A stretch of DNA of 46,890 nt from Paludibacteraceae bacterium (GTDB lineage: Bacteria > Bacteroidota > Bacteroidia > Bacteroidales > Paludibacteraceae), in NCBI GenBank assembly GCA_017450435.1, contig JAFSTO010000002.1:1-46890 (forward strand). The letters are read 5' to 3'. The notes under the pieces were generated by a model that was not told the origin of the DNA, searched no databases, and worked only from the letters and a program-made list of their open reading frames with translations. Both the position numbers and the translations under genes were made by a program. Below, one piece after another: positions 5,337 to 13,115 of this stretch; the stretch's first letter is position 1, and the number at the start of each line of letters is the position of its first letter.

Positions 5337-7319
5337 ATGAAAAAGAAAATTTTTACTTTCTTCCTCGCGCTGGTAGCCGGTACAGGAACAATGTTTGCCG
5401 AGAAGGTTAAAATCGGCGATTTGTATTACAACCTCGATGCCACCAACCAAACGGCAGAGGTCACATACAAAAGTCATACTAATCATAGATATAATGAAGA
5501 TTGGAATGTTACAACCGCTAATATCCCCACCTCTGTAACCTACAACTCCGTCACATATAGCGTCACAAGCATTGGAGATTTTGCTTTCTCACGTTGCAGC
5601 GGTTTGACCTCAGTGACCATTCCTAATAGCGTCACTAACATTGGAAATCAGGCTTTCAATGGATGCACTGGTTTGACCTCAGTGACGATTGGCAATAGCG
5701 TCACAAGCATTGGAGATTTTGCTTTCTCACGTTGCAGCGGTTTAACCTCTGTGACTATTCCCAATAGCGTCACAAGCATTGGAGATTATGCTTTCGCAGG
5801 TTGCATTGGTTTGACCTCTATTATTGTTGAAAATGGGAATTCAATGTATGATAGCCGCAATAATTGCAATGCGATTATTAAAACAGCAAATAACGAGTTA
5901 ATCCTCGGTTGTCAAAATACCATTATTCCCAATAGCGTCACCGAAATTGGAGATAATGCTTTCGCTGATTGCAGCGTTTTGATTTCTGTAACCATTCCTA
6001 ATAGCGTCACCAGCATTGGAAGGGAGGCTTTCTATAATTGCACCAGTTTGACATCGGTGACGATTGAAGCAGGTACACCGCCTACTATTGGAGAATATTG
6101 TTTTTACTACACCGATACCAATCCCCTTAACATATCAGTATATGTTCCTTGCGGGACTTTAGATGCATATAAGAACGCCGCAGGTTGGTCTGATTATGCC
6201 TCTAAAATCAAATATGCACCTTATCCGTCATATGCTATTACAAAAAAAGCAGAGAACGGACACATCACAACAAGTAGTACAGGTATATTCACTATGTGCG
6301 ATGAACATTCGGTAATATGTACTGCAAATCCCAATAGCGGCTGTTATTTTGTTCGCTGGGCAGATGGAAGCACCGAAAATCCGCGCACGATAGAACTAAC
6401 CCAAGATACCACTATGGAAGCTATCTTTGATTATTTGCTAACAGGTAAATGCGGAAAAGATAGCACTCTCACATGGACGTTTGAGCCGGCTTCTATGGCA
6501 TTAAATATTACAGGAAAGGCTGCACTCTCTGAGAATTACACCTACGGCACATTCATTGAGTCGCTGACCATTGGAAATGAGGTAACAACCATTGGTGAAG
6601 ATGCATTCTATAAATGCACTAATCTAAAAAATGTGATTATCGGCTCGGCAGTCAAAGTGTTGGAGGAGTCTGCATTTTATCGCTGTTCGGCAATCGAAAC
6701 CATCACTTGCTATGGTCAGCGTCCGCCGACTGTTAATCAAAATGCATTATACGGTTTGGACTACAGCACAATCGTTTATGTGCCTGCCGATTACCTGAAC
6801 ACCTACAAGATGCACGATGCCTGGGGATTGTATGATGTTCGTCCGTTAGGCGCCAAGAGTACTGAAACTACAGACGTAAATGTGACTCCGGCAGAGAACA
6901 CGGCTGATGTAGCATGGCCGGCTGTTAGCGGAGCGGCCACATACGAACTGGTCATTAAAGATAAGTCCGGCAATGTGATTTGCACGCTTGTATTCAATGC
7001 TAATGGCCAGTTAACCTCAATTGCTTTTGCTCCTTCTCGCAACGGCGCACCGCAACAAACTCAAGCTGCAGGCTTCTCGTTTACTGTCACAGGTCTTGAG
7101 GAAGGCACAAGTTATGATTTGACAATAACCTCAAAGGATAACAGTGGTACTACTCTTGACACGAAGACTATCTCGTTTACCACATCCGTTGAAGCCCCGC
7201 AAGGCATAGACCAAGTATCAAGTGACCAAGTACAAAGTACCAAGGTTATCAAGAACGGACAAGTCTTCATCCTCCGCGGAGACAAGACCTATACGCTGCA
7301 AGGTCAAGAGGTCAAATAG
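5337..7319 (+). CDS. Secreted BspA-type leucine-rich-repeat surface protein
   Basis: A protein of 660 residues. Residues 1-21 are a signal peptide (MKKKIFTFFLALVAGTGTMFA). From about 60 to 295 there are repeated 23-residue BspA-like LRR units of the form SVTSIGDxAFxxCxGLTSVTIPN. A divergent InlB-type beta-repeat follows (about 300-365, ...FVRWADGSTENP...), then a second LRR block (about 370-500) and a fibronectin type III-like domain (about 510-620). The last 30 residues (NGQVFILRGDKTYTLQGQEVK) resemble the C-terminal sorting tails of proteins exported by type IX secretion. Such proteins usually act in adhesion or host interaction; the ligand is unknown. A terminator follows at 7357. Confidence 0.85.
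   Translation: MKKKIFTFFLALVAGTGTMFAEKVKIGDLYYNLDATNQTAEVTYKSHTNHRYNEDWNVTTANIPTSVTYNSVTYSVTSIGDFAFSRCSGLTSVTIPNSVTNIGNQAFNGCTGLTSVTIGNSVTSIGDFAFSRCSGLTSVTIPNSVTSIGDYAFAGCIGLTSIIVENGNSMYDSRNNCNAIIKTANNELILGCQNTIIPNSVTEIGDNAFADCSVLISVTIPNSVTSIGREAFYNCTSLTSVTIEAGTPPTIGEYCFYYTDTNPLNISVYVPCGTLDAYKNAAGWSDYASKIKYAPYPSYAITKKAENGHITTSSTGIFTMCDEHSVICTANPNSGCYFVRWADGSTENPRTIELTQDTTMEAIFDYLLTGKCGKDSTLTWTFEPASMALNITGKAALSENYTYGTFIESLTIGNEVTTIGEDAFYKCTNLKNVIIGSAVKVLEESAFYRCSAIETITCYGQRPPTVNQNALYGLDYSTIVYVPADYLNTYKMHDAWGLYDVRPLGAKSTETTDVNVTPAENTADVAWPAVSGAATYELVIKDKSGNVICTLVFNANGQLTSIAFAPSRNGAPQQTQAAGFSFTVTGLEEGTSYDLTITSKDNSGTTLDTKTISFTTSVEAPQGIDQVSSDQVQSTKVIKNGQVFILRGDKTYTLQGQEVK
5558..5743 (+). repeat. 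Near-identical LRR-coding repeats
   Basis: The 48 bases at 5558-5605 recur without change at 5696-5743, exactly 138 bases (two 69-base LRR units) further on. The unit between them and the following one are clearly diverged. This points to a recent duplication or gene conversion inside the LRR block. Confidence 0.8.
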
Positions 7320-7356
7320 TTTATTCTATTCAACATCGGGACTACTTGTAAACTGC

Positions 7357-7387
7357 AACGCGACACAAATTGTGCCGCGTTGTTTTA
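7357..7387 (+). terminator. Rho-independent terminator after the LRR gene
   Basis: CAACGCG pairs with CGCGTTG (7357-7363 with 7377-7383), continued by CACAA/TTGTG after one mismatch, and TTTT follows. It lies 38 bases after the LRR stop codon. Confidence 0.75.
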
Positions 7388-7438
7388 TGAACACATATTT
7401 TTGCGTGAATTAGTAAATAAAACGACATTTCAAAGTGT

Positions 7439-7468
7439 CTCAAGAGTGCGGCTAAAAAGCCTCTTGAG
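7439..7468. repeat. Hairpin between the LRR terminator and the 9-bp array
   Basis: CTCAAGAG (7439-7446) is complementary to CTCTTGAG (7461-7468), with an inner GGCT/AGCC helix. No T-run follows on either strand, so a terminator role is unlikely. The whole gap 7320-7623 otherwise holds only the terminator and the 9-bp array, and no gene. Confidence 0.4.
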
Positions 7469-7530
7469 AGTGGCTGATTGACCGCTACAATATCGCAGAG
7501 CGCACCCAAGCGGGAAAAGTGATAAAAAAG

Positions 7531-7620
7531 TCTTTAAAGTCTTTAAAGTCTCTAAGGTCATTAAGGTCATTAAGGTCATTAAGGTCATTAAGGTCTTTAG
7601 GGTCTTTAGGGTCTTTAAGG
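7531..7620. repeat. 9-bp tandem array, downstream side of the four-helix-bundle gene
   Basis: Ten consecutive 9-base units of the type TC(A/T)TTAAGG: two TCTTTAAAG, one TCTCTAAGG, four identical TCATTAAGG, two TCTTTAGGG, one TCTTTAAGG. The array ends 3 bases before the stop codon side of the minus-strand gene (7624). Because the period is 9, every frame stays open through it and gives low-complexity peptides, which are not real genes. Confidence 0.9.
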
Positions 7621-7623
7621 ACT

Positions 7624-8178
7624 TTATTGGTGGTTGGAGCGATTTTGGGAGCGGAGACGGTACATGCGCTCTGTGAAACCACCCTCTTTCATGAAATCAT
7701 CACTCAGGCGTTGCAGCTGCTTGTACAGCAAGTAGTCCGCTTGTTTGATGAGCACGATACACATGTTGGCAATAGTCTCCGGCGGACGGGTCTCTGTCAG
7801 TGCCATGAAAAACTCGGCATCATTGTGTTTTCTGCCCAAGTCTCGCATGGCGGTCAGTTCCGCCGAGTCTTCCTCCCATTGACGCAAACCGCGCGTCTTG
7901 AGATAATCCTCGTAGTCTTCCAATAGTTCCTGCAAACTGGCTTTCGCCACATTGACCAGTTTAATCTCCGTCTTGGCAGAAGTACTGCTGGCGGCAGTGC
8001 CTTCGATGATATTCTGCTTGCCGGAACGAGCCGCCTGCAACATCTGGTCATATGTCCGGTCTCCTTTCTGAATATAGTGCTCCACAAAATAATACGTCAT
8101 GCAGAAGATGACGTTCGTTTTCTGGTAGCTGAGTAACTGCTTGTAGTTACCGCGATGCGGAATCAATTGTTCGGACAT
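7624..8178 (-). CDS. Four-helix-bundle suffix-domain protein
   Basis: A protein of 184 residues. The N-terminal part (LIPHRGNYKQLLSYQKTNVIF, then TYDQMLQAARSGKQNIIEG at about 42-60) is the S23/four-helix-bundle fold first seen in 23S rRNA intervening-sequence proteins. The stretch after it (EDYEDYLKTRGLRQW, about 86-100) and the C-terminal helix ending ...KEGGFTERMYRLR match the Bacteroidales 'four helix bundle suffix domain' group as I recall it. The function is unknown. Related four-helix-bundle proteins (Avd) assist reverse transcriptases in diversity-generating elements, but no such enzyme is here. The gene is bracketed by 9-bp arrays on both sides, in the same direct orientation. No TAnnTTTG promoter is visible before it; the only upstream gene is nqrF, behind a strong hairpin. 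Confidence 0.82.
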   Translation of the reverse strand: MSEQLIPHRGNYKQLLSYQKTNVIFCMTYYFVEHYIQKGDRTYDQMLQAARSGKQNIIEGTAASSTSAKTEIKLVNVAKASLQELLEDYEDYLKTRGLRQWEEDSAELTAMRDLGRKHNDAEFFMALTETRPPETIANMCIVLIKQADYLLYKQLQRLSDDFMKEGGFTERMYRLRSQNRSNHQ

Positions 8179-8190
8179 AGCAGGGGAAAG

Positions 8191-8244
8191 TCTTTAAGGT
8201 CTTTAAGGTCCCTAAAGTCTTTAAGGTCATTAAGGTCCTTAGGG
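8191..8244. repeat. 9-bp tandem array, upstream side of the four-helix-bundle gene
   Basis: Six consecutive 9-base units (TCTTTAAGG twice, TCCCTAAAG, TCTTTAAGG, TCATTAAGG, TCCTTAGGG) of the same consensus and orientation as the array at 7531-7620. It starts 12 bases upstream of the gene's start codon and so occupies its whole 5' leader. Confidence 0.88.
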
Positions 8245-8251
8245 GATTAAA

Positions 8252-8295
8252 TTACAATAAGGTACGTTCGCATACGCGAACGTACCTTATTGTAA
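8252..8295 (-). terminator. Perfect 20-bp hairpin after nqrF
   Basis: 8252-8271 and 8276-8295 are perfectly complementary over 20 bases around the loop ATAC. The stem begins 6 bases past the nqrF stop. The following minus-strand bases (TTTAATC) are only weakly U-rich, so it may act as a terminator, an mRNA 3' stabiliser, or both. Confidence 0.6.
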
Positions 8296-8301
8296 AGAGG
8301 A

Positions 8302-9585
8302 TCATCCTCCAAAATTATCGAAACGGATGTCTTCATCGTCCACGCCTAATGAGTGGAGCAGGTCGAGGACGGTTTTTGCCATCATAGGAGGACCGCAGAG
8401 GTAGTACTCAATGTCCTCGGGAGCGTCATGCTGCTTGAGGTAGGTGTCGCCCATGACCGGAGCAATGAAGCCCGGGGTATATTTGATTCCCATCTCGTCC
8501 GCTTTCGGATCCGGACGGTCTAACGCCAAATGGAAATGGAAATTCGGGAACTCCTTCTCCAGTTCGAGGAAGTCGTTGAGATAGAATACCTCGTTGATAG
8601 CGCGTGCGCCGTAGAAATAGTGCATCTCACGGTCGCGGCAGTTGCGAGTTCGTAGCATGTGCATAATCTGCGCACGCAGAGGTGCCATACCGGCACCACC
8701 ACCAACCCATATCATCTCTTTCTTGCTGTCATAGACAGGGCGGAACTCGCCGTAAGGACCGGACATAATCACCTTGTCACCGGGTTTGAGCGACCAAATA
8801 TACGAAGAGGCGATACCCGGGTTGACATCCATGAACTCAGGTCCGTTCGGACACTGGTCTTTTGGTTTGAACGGTGGGGTGGCGATACGTACGGTAAGCA
8901 TGAATACGTCGCCCTCGGCAGGGTAGTTAGCCATCGAGTAGGCGCGGATAGTGTCCTCGGGGTTATGGCAAACGAGGTTGAACATACCATACTTCTCCCA
9001 AGCCGGCAGGTAGTCCTCGCCGATTAGCGACTTGTCAAAATCGGCGTAGCGGATAGCGTCGAACTTAGGAATACGTATCTGCGAATAGGAGCCGGGTTCG
9101 AAATCCATGTGCTCACCGGGAGGCAGTTGCACCTTAAACTCTTTCATGAAGGTAGCCACATTGCGGTTACTGATAACCGTACACTCGTACTCTTTCACGC
9201 CGAGAATCGACTCATCGACCTTCATCCGGATGTCTTCTTTCACTTTGACTTGACAGCCAAGACGCCAGTGGTCTTTCTGCTGTTTGCGTGTGAAATGTAC
9301 TGTCTCCGTTGGCAGAATCTCTCCGCCTCCCTCGAGCACCTGACACTTACACTGACCGCAACTGCCCTTACCACCGCACGCTGACGGCAGGTGTACACCT
9401 GCGTTAGCCATTGTGGAAAGAAGTGAGCCACCGGCGGGTACTGTGAACTTTTTGTCACCGTTGATGGTCACATTCACATCGCCGCTCGCTACGAGATAAC
9501 GTTTTGCAACGAGCAGCACAACTACGAGCAGCAGTATCACTCCTAAGAAGACACCAATGCTCAATAAAATTGCTGTTGTGTTCAT
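8302..9585 (-). CDS. nqrF: Na+-translocating NADH:quinone reductase subunit F
   Basis: A protein of 427 residues, the normal NqrF length. It has an N-terminal membrane helix (about 5-27) and a 2Fe-2S ferredoxin domain with ligands in ACGGKGSCGQCKC (about 70-82) and RLGCQV (about 109-114). A FAD domain with RAYSMANYP (about 214-222) and an NADH-binding domain (GGGAGMAPLRAQ at about 291-302, CGPPMM near 400) follow. NqrF accepts electrons from NADH and passes them to the Na+-pumping membrane complex. Normally it is the last gene of nqrABCDEF. Here no other nqr gene is in the window, and nqrF has its own promoter and terminator. A separate nqrA-E locus elsewhere is inferred. Confidence 0.96.
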   Translation of the reverse strand: MNTTAILLSIGVFLGVILLLVVVLLVAKRYLVASGDVNVTINGDKKFTVPAGGSLLSTMANAGVHLPSACGGKGSCGQCKCQVLEGGGEILPTETVHFTRKQQKDHWRLGCQVKVKEDIRMKVDESILGVKEYECTVISNRNVATFMKEFKVQLPPGEHMDFEPGSYSQIRIPKFDAIRYADFDKSLIGEDYLPAWEKYGMFNLVCHNPEDTIRAYSMANYPAEGDVFMLTVRIATPPFKPKDQCPNGPEFMDVNPGIASSYIWSLKPGDKVIMSGPYGEFRPVYDSKKEMIWVGGGAGMAPLRAQIMHMLRTRNCRDREMHYFYGARAINEVFYLNDFLELEKEFPNFHFHLALDRPDPKADEMGIKYTPGFIAPVMGDTYLKQHDAPEDIEYYLCGPPMMAKTVLDLLHSLGVDDEDIRFDNFGG

Positions 9586-9640
9586 TGTGATTTGTTAATA
9601 ATATCGTTTATTGTTTGGTATTGTTGCACAAACAACATCG

Positions 9641-9712
9641 TTAGCGGTCAATCATTACCGCTAACAGCATATTTTTCTTTGCAAAATTACTACTTTTTTT
9701 TGAGATAGACAA
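9641..9712 (-). promoter_or_regulatory. nqrF promoter and leader hairpin
   Basis: On the minus strand TTG (plus 9710-9712) and TAATTTTG (plus 9682-9689) are 20 bases apart. The leader of about 90 bases carries a perfect 8-bp hairpin, plus 9641-9648 with 9657-9664 (TTAGCGGT/ACCGCTAA). Within the gap 9586-9890 this and the terminator at 9809 are all that I can recognise. Confidence 0.65.
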
Positions 9713-9808
9713 GGTAATAATAAAAAAAGAGTTTTTAATTTGTGTTTTTGTTTACTATTACTTTAAAATTTGTTTTGCATTTTTATTTGGATGTACTATG
9801 TAATAAAA

Positions 9809-9844
9809 TTTCACCTGCGCTGTAAGGAGTCAGTGCAGGTGAAA
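9809..9844 (-). terminator. Terminator of the YbjN-like gene
   Basis: TTTCACCTGC (9809-9818) pairs with GCAGGTGAAA (9835-9844), extended by CTG/CAG inside. On the minus strand TTTTATTACA follows. It lies 46 bases beyond the stop of the secreted-protein gene. Confidence 0.72.
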
Positions 9845-9890
9845 ATTGTTTAGAGGTTAGGGGGGAAATGAAGTCTAATATTATAGATGC

Positions 9891-10355
9891 TTATTTGCCT
9901 GACACGAGAGATGTCAGTTCGTCATCTGCCATCTTCATTATCTTCAGGCATCTGTTAAACACCTTGCTGAACGCTTCTGCATCGGGAACAAACATCTCAC
10001 ATTGGAAAGAGAACGAGTTCTCCCGCAGGTATAGTTTTAGGCCTTTGTATAAGTTGATCTCGCTAACAAAAGGTGAGATGGATGCTCTGTTATATGTCTC
10101 GTTATAGTTGTATCCGTTGTAAAGAACCACGTACATTGGGTTGGTCTCTGAGTCGGATATGATAACAGCATATTGCACACCTTCTGTTTTGAAAGTGATG
10201 TCGCCATCTGAGTCTAACTTGGGAACATAACCTTCCTCTGCGAGGAAAGCCATGATGTCGCTACGCAATTTCAGCTGAGCAGAGTTGAAATCTTTGGCGC
10301 CGGCAATGCTTACTAACGCCATGACTGAGAACAGGATGGTAAAAAGTCTTTTCAT
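9891..10355 (-). CDS. Secreted YbjN-like protein of unknown function
   Basis: A protein of 154 residues with a signal peptide (residues 1-20, MKRLFTILFSVMALVSIAGA). The mature part has the order of a YbjN / type III chaperone-like fold. An early helix with FLAEEGYVPKLDSDGDITFKTEG is followed by strands (VQYAVIISD, MYVVLYNGY), a central Asn/Lys-rich helix (SEINLYKGLKLYL) and a late Phe-rich helix (AEAFSKVFNRCLKIM). The assignment rests on this pattern and is moderate. It is a single-gene unit with its own promoter and terminator. The function is unknown. Confidence 0.65.
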   Translation of the reverse strand: MKRLFTILFSVMALVSIAGAKDFNSAQLKLRSDIMAFLAEEGYVPKLDSDGDITFKTEGVQYAVIISDSETNPMYVVLYNGYNYNETYNRASISPFVSEINLYKGLKLYLRENSFSFQCEMFVPDAEAFSKVFNRCLKIMKMADDELTSLVSGK

Positions 10356-10405
10356 AGTGGTATTGAATTTAGGTTGTTATGCGGTTGGGGTGAACTATTG
10401 TTTTG

Positions 10406-10436
10406 CAAAGTTAGAAAAAAAATTTGAATTACCAAA
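10406..10436 (-). promoter_or_regulatory. Promoter of the YbjN-like gene
   Basis: On the minus strand TTTG (plus 10433-10436) and TAACTTTG (plus 10406-10413) stand 19 bases apart. The leader is about 45 bases. Confidence 0.62.
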
Positions 10437-10536
10437 GGGTATGTTTGATATTTCTTGTTTTTTTGTATTTTTTTGTTTACCGTTTGTGGGTTATTGTTGT
10501 GCGAATGTTCATAGAAAACGATTTTTAATAAATATC

Positions 10537-10567
10537 TTGCGTAATACGAAAAAAAGCAGTAATTTTG
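10537..10567 (+). promoter_or_regulatory. Promoter of the CYTH gene
   Basis: TTG at 10537-10539 and TAATTTTG at 10560-10567 are 20 bases apart. The ATG at 10588 follows 20 bases after the -7 element. This fixes the start and rules out the longer in-frame extension back to 10285. Confidence 0.72.
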
Positions 10568-10587
10568 CAAATTATATCAGATGCATT

Positions 10588-11076
10588 ATGAAAAACATTG
10601 AGATAGAACGTAAATTTCTGCTTCGTAATGATTCATGGCGAGCGTTGGCCGTTAGGCAGCATGAGATTATGCAGGGCTATATAGCAGCCGGTGAGGGGAA
10701 TACTGTTCGTGTCAGGCGAAAAGACGACAAGGCATATATTACCATTAAGTCTCGTCAGGCGGCTTGTTCTATCAGTCATTTTGAATGGGAGTGCGAGATT
10801 AGTTTGGATGACTTCAGCGCTCTGTTTATACATTGCATAGGCTGTCCTATTCAAAAGACGCGTTATATAGTGCCGCTTGGCAAAGAAAAGTCAACAGCGG
10901 AAGAGCAATTGTACATAGAGATAGATGAGTTTCATGGTAAGCATGAGGGGCTTGTTTTTGCGGAGATAGAGTTGCCTTCAGAGGACACAAAGTTGACTTT
11001 GCCGTCGTTTATAGGCGAAGAAGTGACGGGGGATAAGCGGTTTTACAACTCTTATCTCTCAAGTAATGAAAATTAA
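10588..11076 (+). CDS. CYTH domain protein, probable inorganic triphosphatase
   Basis: A protein of 162 residues, typical of stand-alone bacterial CYTH enzymes. The signature EIERKFL at residues 4-10 gives the ExExK motif. RVRRKDDKAYITIKSR (about 40-55) supplies the basic residues for triphosphate. EWECEI (about 66-71), TRYIVP (about 92-97), YIEIDEF (about 112-118) and AEIELPSE (about 128-135) are the alternating acidic and basic strands of the tunnel. Members hydrolyse inorganic triphosphate or thiamine triphosphate, and a few make cAMP. With no adjacent CHAD domain, the hydrolase role is the most likely. It is transcribed from its own promoter and is possibly followed by glsA after 92 bases. 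Confidence 0.85.
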   Translation: MKNIEIERKFLLRNDSWRALAVRQHEIMQGYIAAGEGNTVRVRRKDDKAYITIKSRQAACSISHFEWECEISLDDFSALFIHCIGCPIQKTRYIVPLGKEKSTAEEQLYIEIDEFHGKHEGLVFAEIELPSEDTKLTLPSFIGEEVTGDKRFYNSYLSSNEN

Positions 11077-11168
11077 CAGCACTCTAAAACAGGGTGGCAC
11101 ATGTTTGTAGAATCAGCATTAATCAATTTTTAGAAGTGTCTGTATATCGTTGATGTTTCGATTAGCGA

Positions 11169-11999
11169 ATGGAAAATGGTATAGTTAAAATAGACGTTAG
11201 GCAAGTTCTTCGGCAGAAGGCTCCAAATGTGAATGTGCCGGAGTTCGTTGTAAGATATCTGCGGAAAATCCTTCACGAGGACGAAATGAATATTTTCCTC
11301 CGTGAGCATGAGGGTGAGACAGGATATCTTTTCCTTGACCATGTCATTCATGATTTACTCGGTTGTTCTGCGGAGCTGTATGGGGTTGAGAATATACCTA
11401 CGGGTGATGCACCTGTTGTCTTTGCGAGCACTCACCCGCTCGGAGGCTTGGATGGGATGATAAACGCTATGCTGCTGCATCAGTTTCGCAAGCGTGAGTT
11501 GAAAATTATAGTTACCGATTTTCTTATGTTCATGACGCCGCTGAAAGACCTCTTTGTACCGGTGAACAAAGTAGGTACACAAAGCAGGGAGTATGTTATG
11601 CGGCAACACGAGATGTGGGAGTCAGGCTGTGATGTGCTCTCCTTTCCGGCAGGCAAGTGTGCGCGATTGGAAAAGAAATCAGCATTTGGCAGAGCTCTTG
11701 TTACCGAGCAAACGTGGCATAAGAGTATTATTCAAAAGGCGGTGCAATATAAGCGTGACATTGTGCCGATTAGGTTTGAAGGAGAGAATACATCATTCTT
11801 CTATAATCTCGCTTATTGGAGAACGAAGTTAGGAATTAAGTTCAATATAGAGATGCTTTATCTTGCAGACGAGATGTTTAAGTCTCACGGAAAGACGTTT
11901 TCTGTACATATTCTGCCGGCTGTCAGTTGGCGGACGTTTGACGATAGTCATACGCTGCAGCAGTGGGCGGAGATTTTAAGGGAAAAAACTATCTCGTGA
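11169..11999 (+). CDS. glsA: Glycine-lipid O-acyltransferase (PlsC-like)
   Basis: A protein of 276 residues of the lysophospholipid acyltransferase fold. The catalytic block STHPLGGLDGMINA (about 88-101) is the variant HPLGGLDG form seen in ornithine- and glycine-lipid O-acyltransferases; a later FPAGKCAR (about 158-165) is the FPEG-like motif. In Bacteroides thetaiotaomicron GlsA adds the second acyl chain to N-acylglycine and pairs with GlsB. Here a GlsB-like N-acyltransferase follows directly, which supports the assignment. In the B. thetaiotaomicron pair the locus numbers suggest a different gene order. The product is a membrane-associated enzyme making a phosphate-free membrane lipid. 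Confidence 0.8.
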   Translation: MENGIVKIDVRQVLRQKAPNVNVPEFVVRYLRKILHEDEMNIFLREHEGETGYLFLDHVIHDLLGCSAELYGVENIPTGDAPVVFASTHPLGGLDGMINAMLLHQFRKRELKIIVTDFLMFMTPLKDLFVPVNKVGTQSREYVMRQHEMWESGCDVLSFPAGKCARLEKKSAFGRALVTEQTWHKSIIQKAVQYKRDIVPIRFEGENTSFFYNLAYWRTKLGIKFNIEMLYLADEMFKSHGKTFSVHILPAVSWRTFDDSHTLQQWAEILREKTIS

Positions 12000-12142
12000 C
12001 CGGCAACATCAATTGCCCTCCGGTTATCGGACGCTTCTGAAAATTGGTGTAATGCACGCTTTAATAAAATTAGAATAAAGCAATTTATAGACGTGCCATA
12101 AAGTCGTAAATCATTATAATCAGTCTTGAAAAATTGTTAAGT

Positions 12143-13111
12143 ATGCAACCTATTATACCACCTGTAAGTAAAAAACTGCTTAAGAAGGAACTTCGGAAAG
12201 AGTTTTTTATTCGTCCGACCAACAAAGCCGGTAACGAAGTGTATGATGTTACCTATCATGACGCGCCTAATGTCATTCGTGAGATAGGGCGCTTGCGAGA
12301 GGAGTCGTATCGTGCGAGCGGTGGTTCGACGGGCAATGAGATAGACCTCGATTTTATGGATACAATGGAAAAACCGTATCACCAGATTGTGGTTTGGAAT
12401 CCTGAGGACGAGGATATTGTGGGCGGATATCGTTATCTATCGGGCAATGAGTGTGTGTTCGACTCGCAAACGGGGCAACCAATCATCACATCCGCTCACT
12501 TGTTCCATTACACTGATTATTTTATACACAACTATCTTCCATATACAATTGAACTCGGCAGGGCGTTTGTTCAACCCAAATATCAGACAAGGCAGATGGG
12601 GATTAAGAGTCTCTTCGCACTTGATAATACGTGGGACGGACTCGGGGCTACGCTATATAACAATCCGGATATCAGATATTTCATTGGTAAAGTTACTATT
12701 TACCCTTCTTATGATCCTATATCTCGCGACCTTATTTATACATATCTTCGTCGATATTGCTTTGATAAGAAGGGATTATTCGCCCCGTATAAGCCAATTG
12801 ATATATGCAGGGACGCACAAGAGATTGCTGATGATTTGTTTGAGGGTACTGATTCATTGGCTAATTATCATATCTTGCAAAAAGCCATTCGCGCAAGAGG
12901 CACTGTGGTGCCGCCAATGTTCTCTGCTTACCTCAATCTGACAACTAAACTGCAATTCTTCGGAAATGCCATTAACGATGAATTGTCAGATGTATATGAG
13001 ACCGGTATTATGGTAGATGTGAATGATATCCTTGAAGATAAGCGCCAGCGGCATATAGGCTCATACGAGGAGTTTCTGAAGTTAAATCCTCGGGCAAGAA
13101 GACGGAAGTAA
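12143..13111 (+). CDS. glsB: Glycine-lipid N-acyltransferase (GNAT/hemolysin-like)
   Basis: A protein of 322 residues from ATG 12143; the TTG at 12134 is rejected because MQPIIPPVSKKLL is the expected N-terminus. The family is the OlsB/hemolysin-like GNAT acyltransferases: IGRLREESYRASGGSTGNEIDLD (about 51-73), WNPEDEDIVGGYRY (about 88-101) and IELGRAFVQPKYQTR (about 135-149) are its recognisable blocks. GlsB attaches a 3-hydroxy fatty acid to the amino group of glycine; GlsA then completes the lipid. Between glsA and glsB lie 143 bases without a clear promoter or terminator. The HAD gene follows after 4 bases. Confidence 0.82.
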   Translation: MQPIIPPVSKKLLKKELRKEFFIRPTNKAGNEVYDVTYHDAPNVIREIGRLREESYRASGGSTGNEIDLDFMDTMEKPYHQIVVWNPEDEDIVGGYRYLSGNECVFDSQTGQPIITSAHLFHYTDYFIHNYLPYTIELGRAFVQPKYQTRQMGIKSLFALDNTWDGLGATLYNNPDIRYFIGKVTIYPSYDPISRDLIYTYLRRYCFDKKGLFAPYKPIDICRDAQEIADDLFEGTDSLANYHILQKAIRARGTVVPPMFSAYLNLTTKLQFFGNAINDELSDVYETGIMVDVNDILEDKRQRHIGSYEEFLKLNPRARRRK

Positions 13112-13115
13112 GGTG

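Noticed and set aside
7485-7926. Low-complexity ORFs across the 9-bp array (Lys-Ser-Leu-Arg or Asn-Asp-Leu repeats)
   Set aside because: The 9-base period keeps all frames open, and the frames run antisense into the four-helix-bundle gene or into spacer. They are artefacts of the repeat.
7531-8244. CRISPR-like array
   Set aside because: The units are 9 bases, follow each other without spacers, and no cas gene is near; these are simple tandem repeats.
10285-10587. N-terminal extension of the CYTH protein
   Set aside because: It runs antisense into the YbjN-like gene and across two promoters; the family signature begins right after the ATG at 10588.
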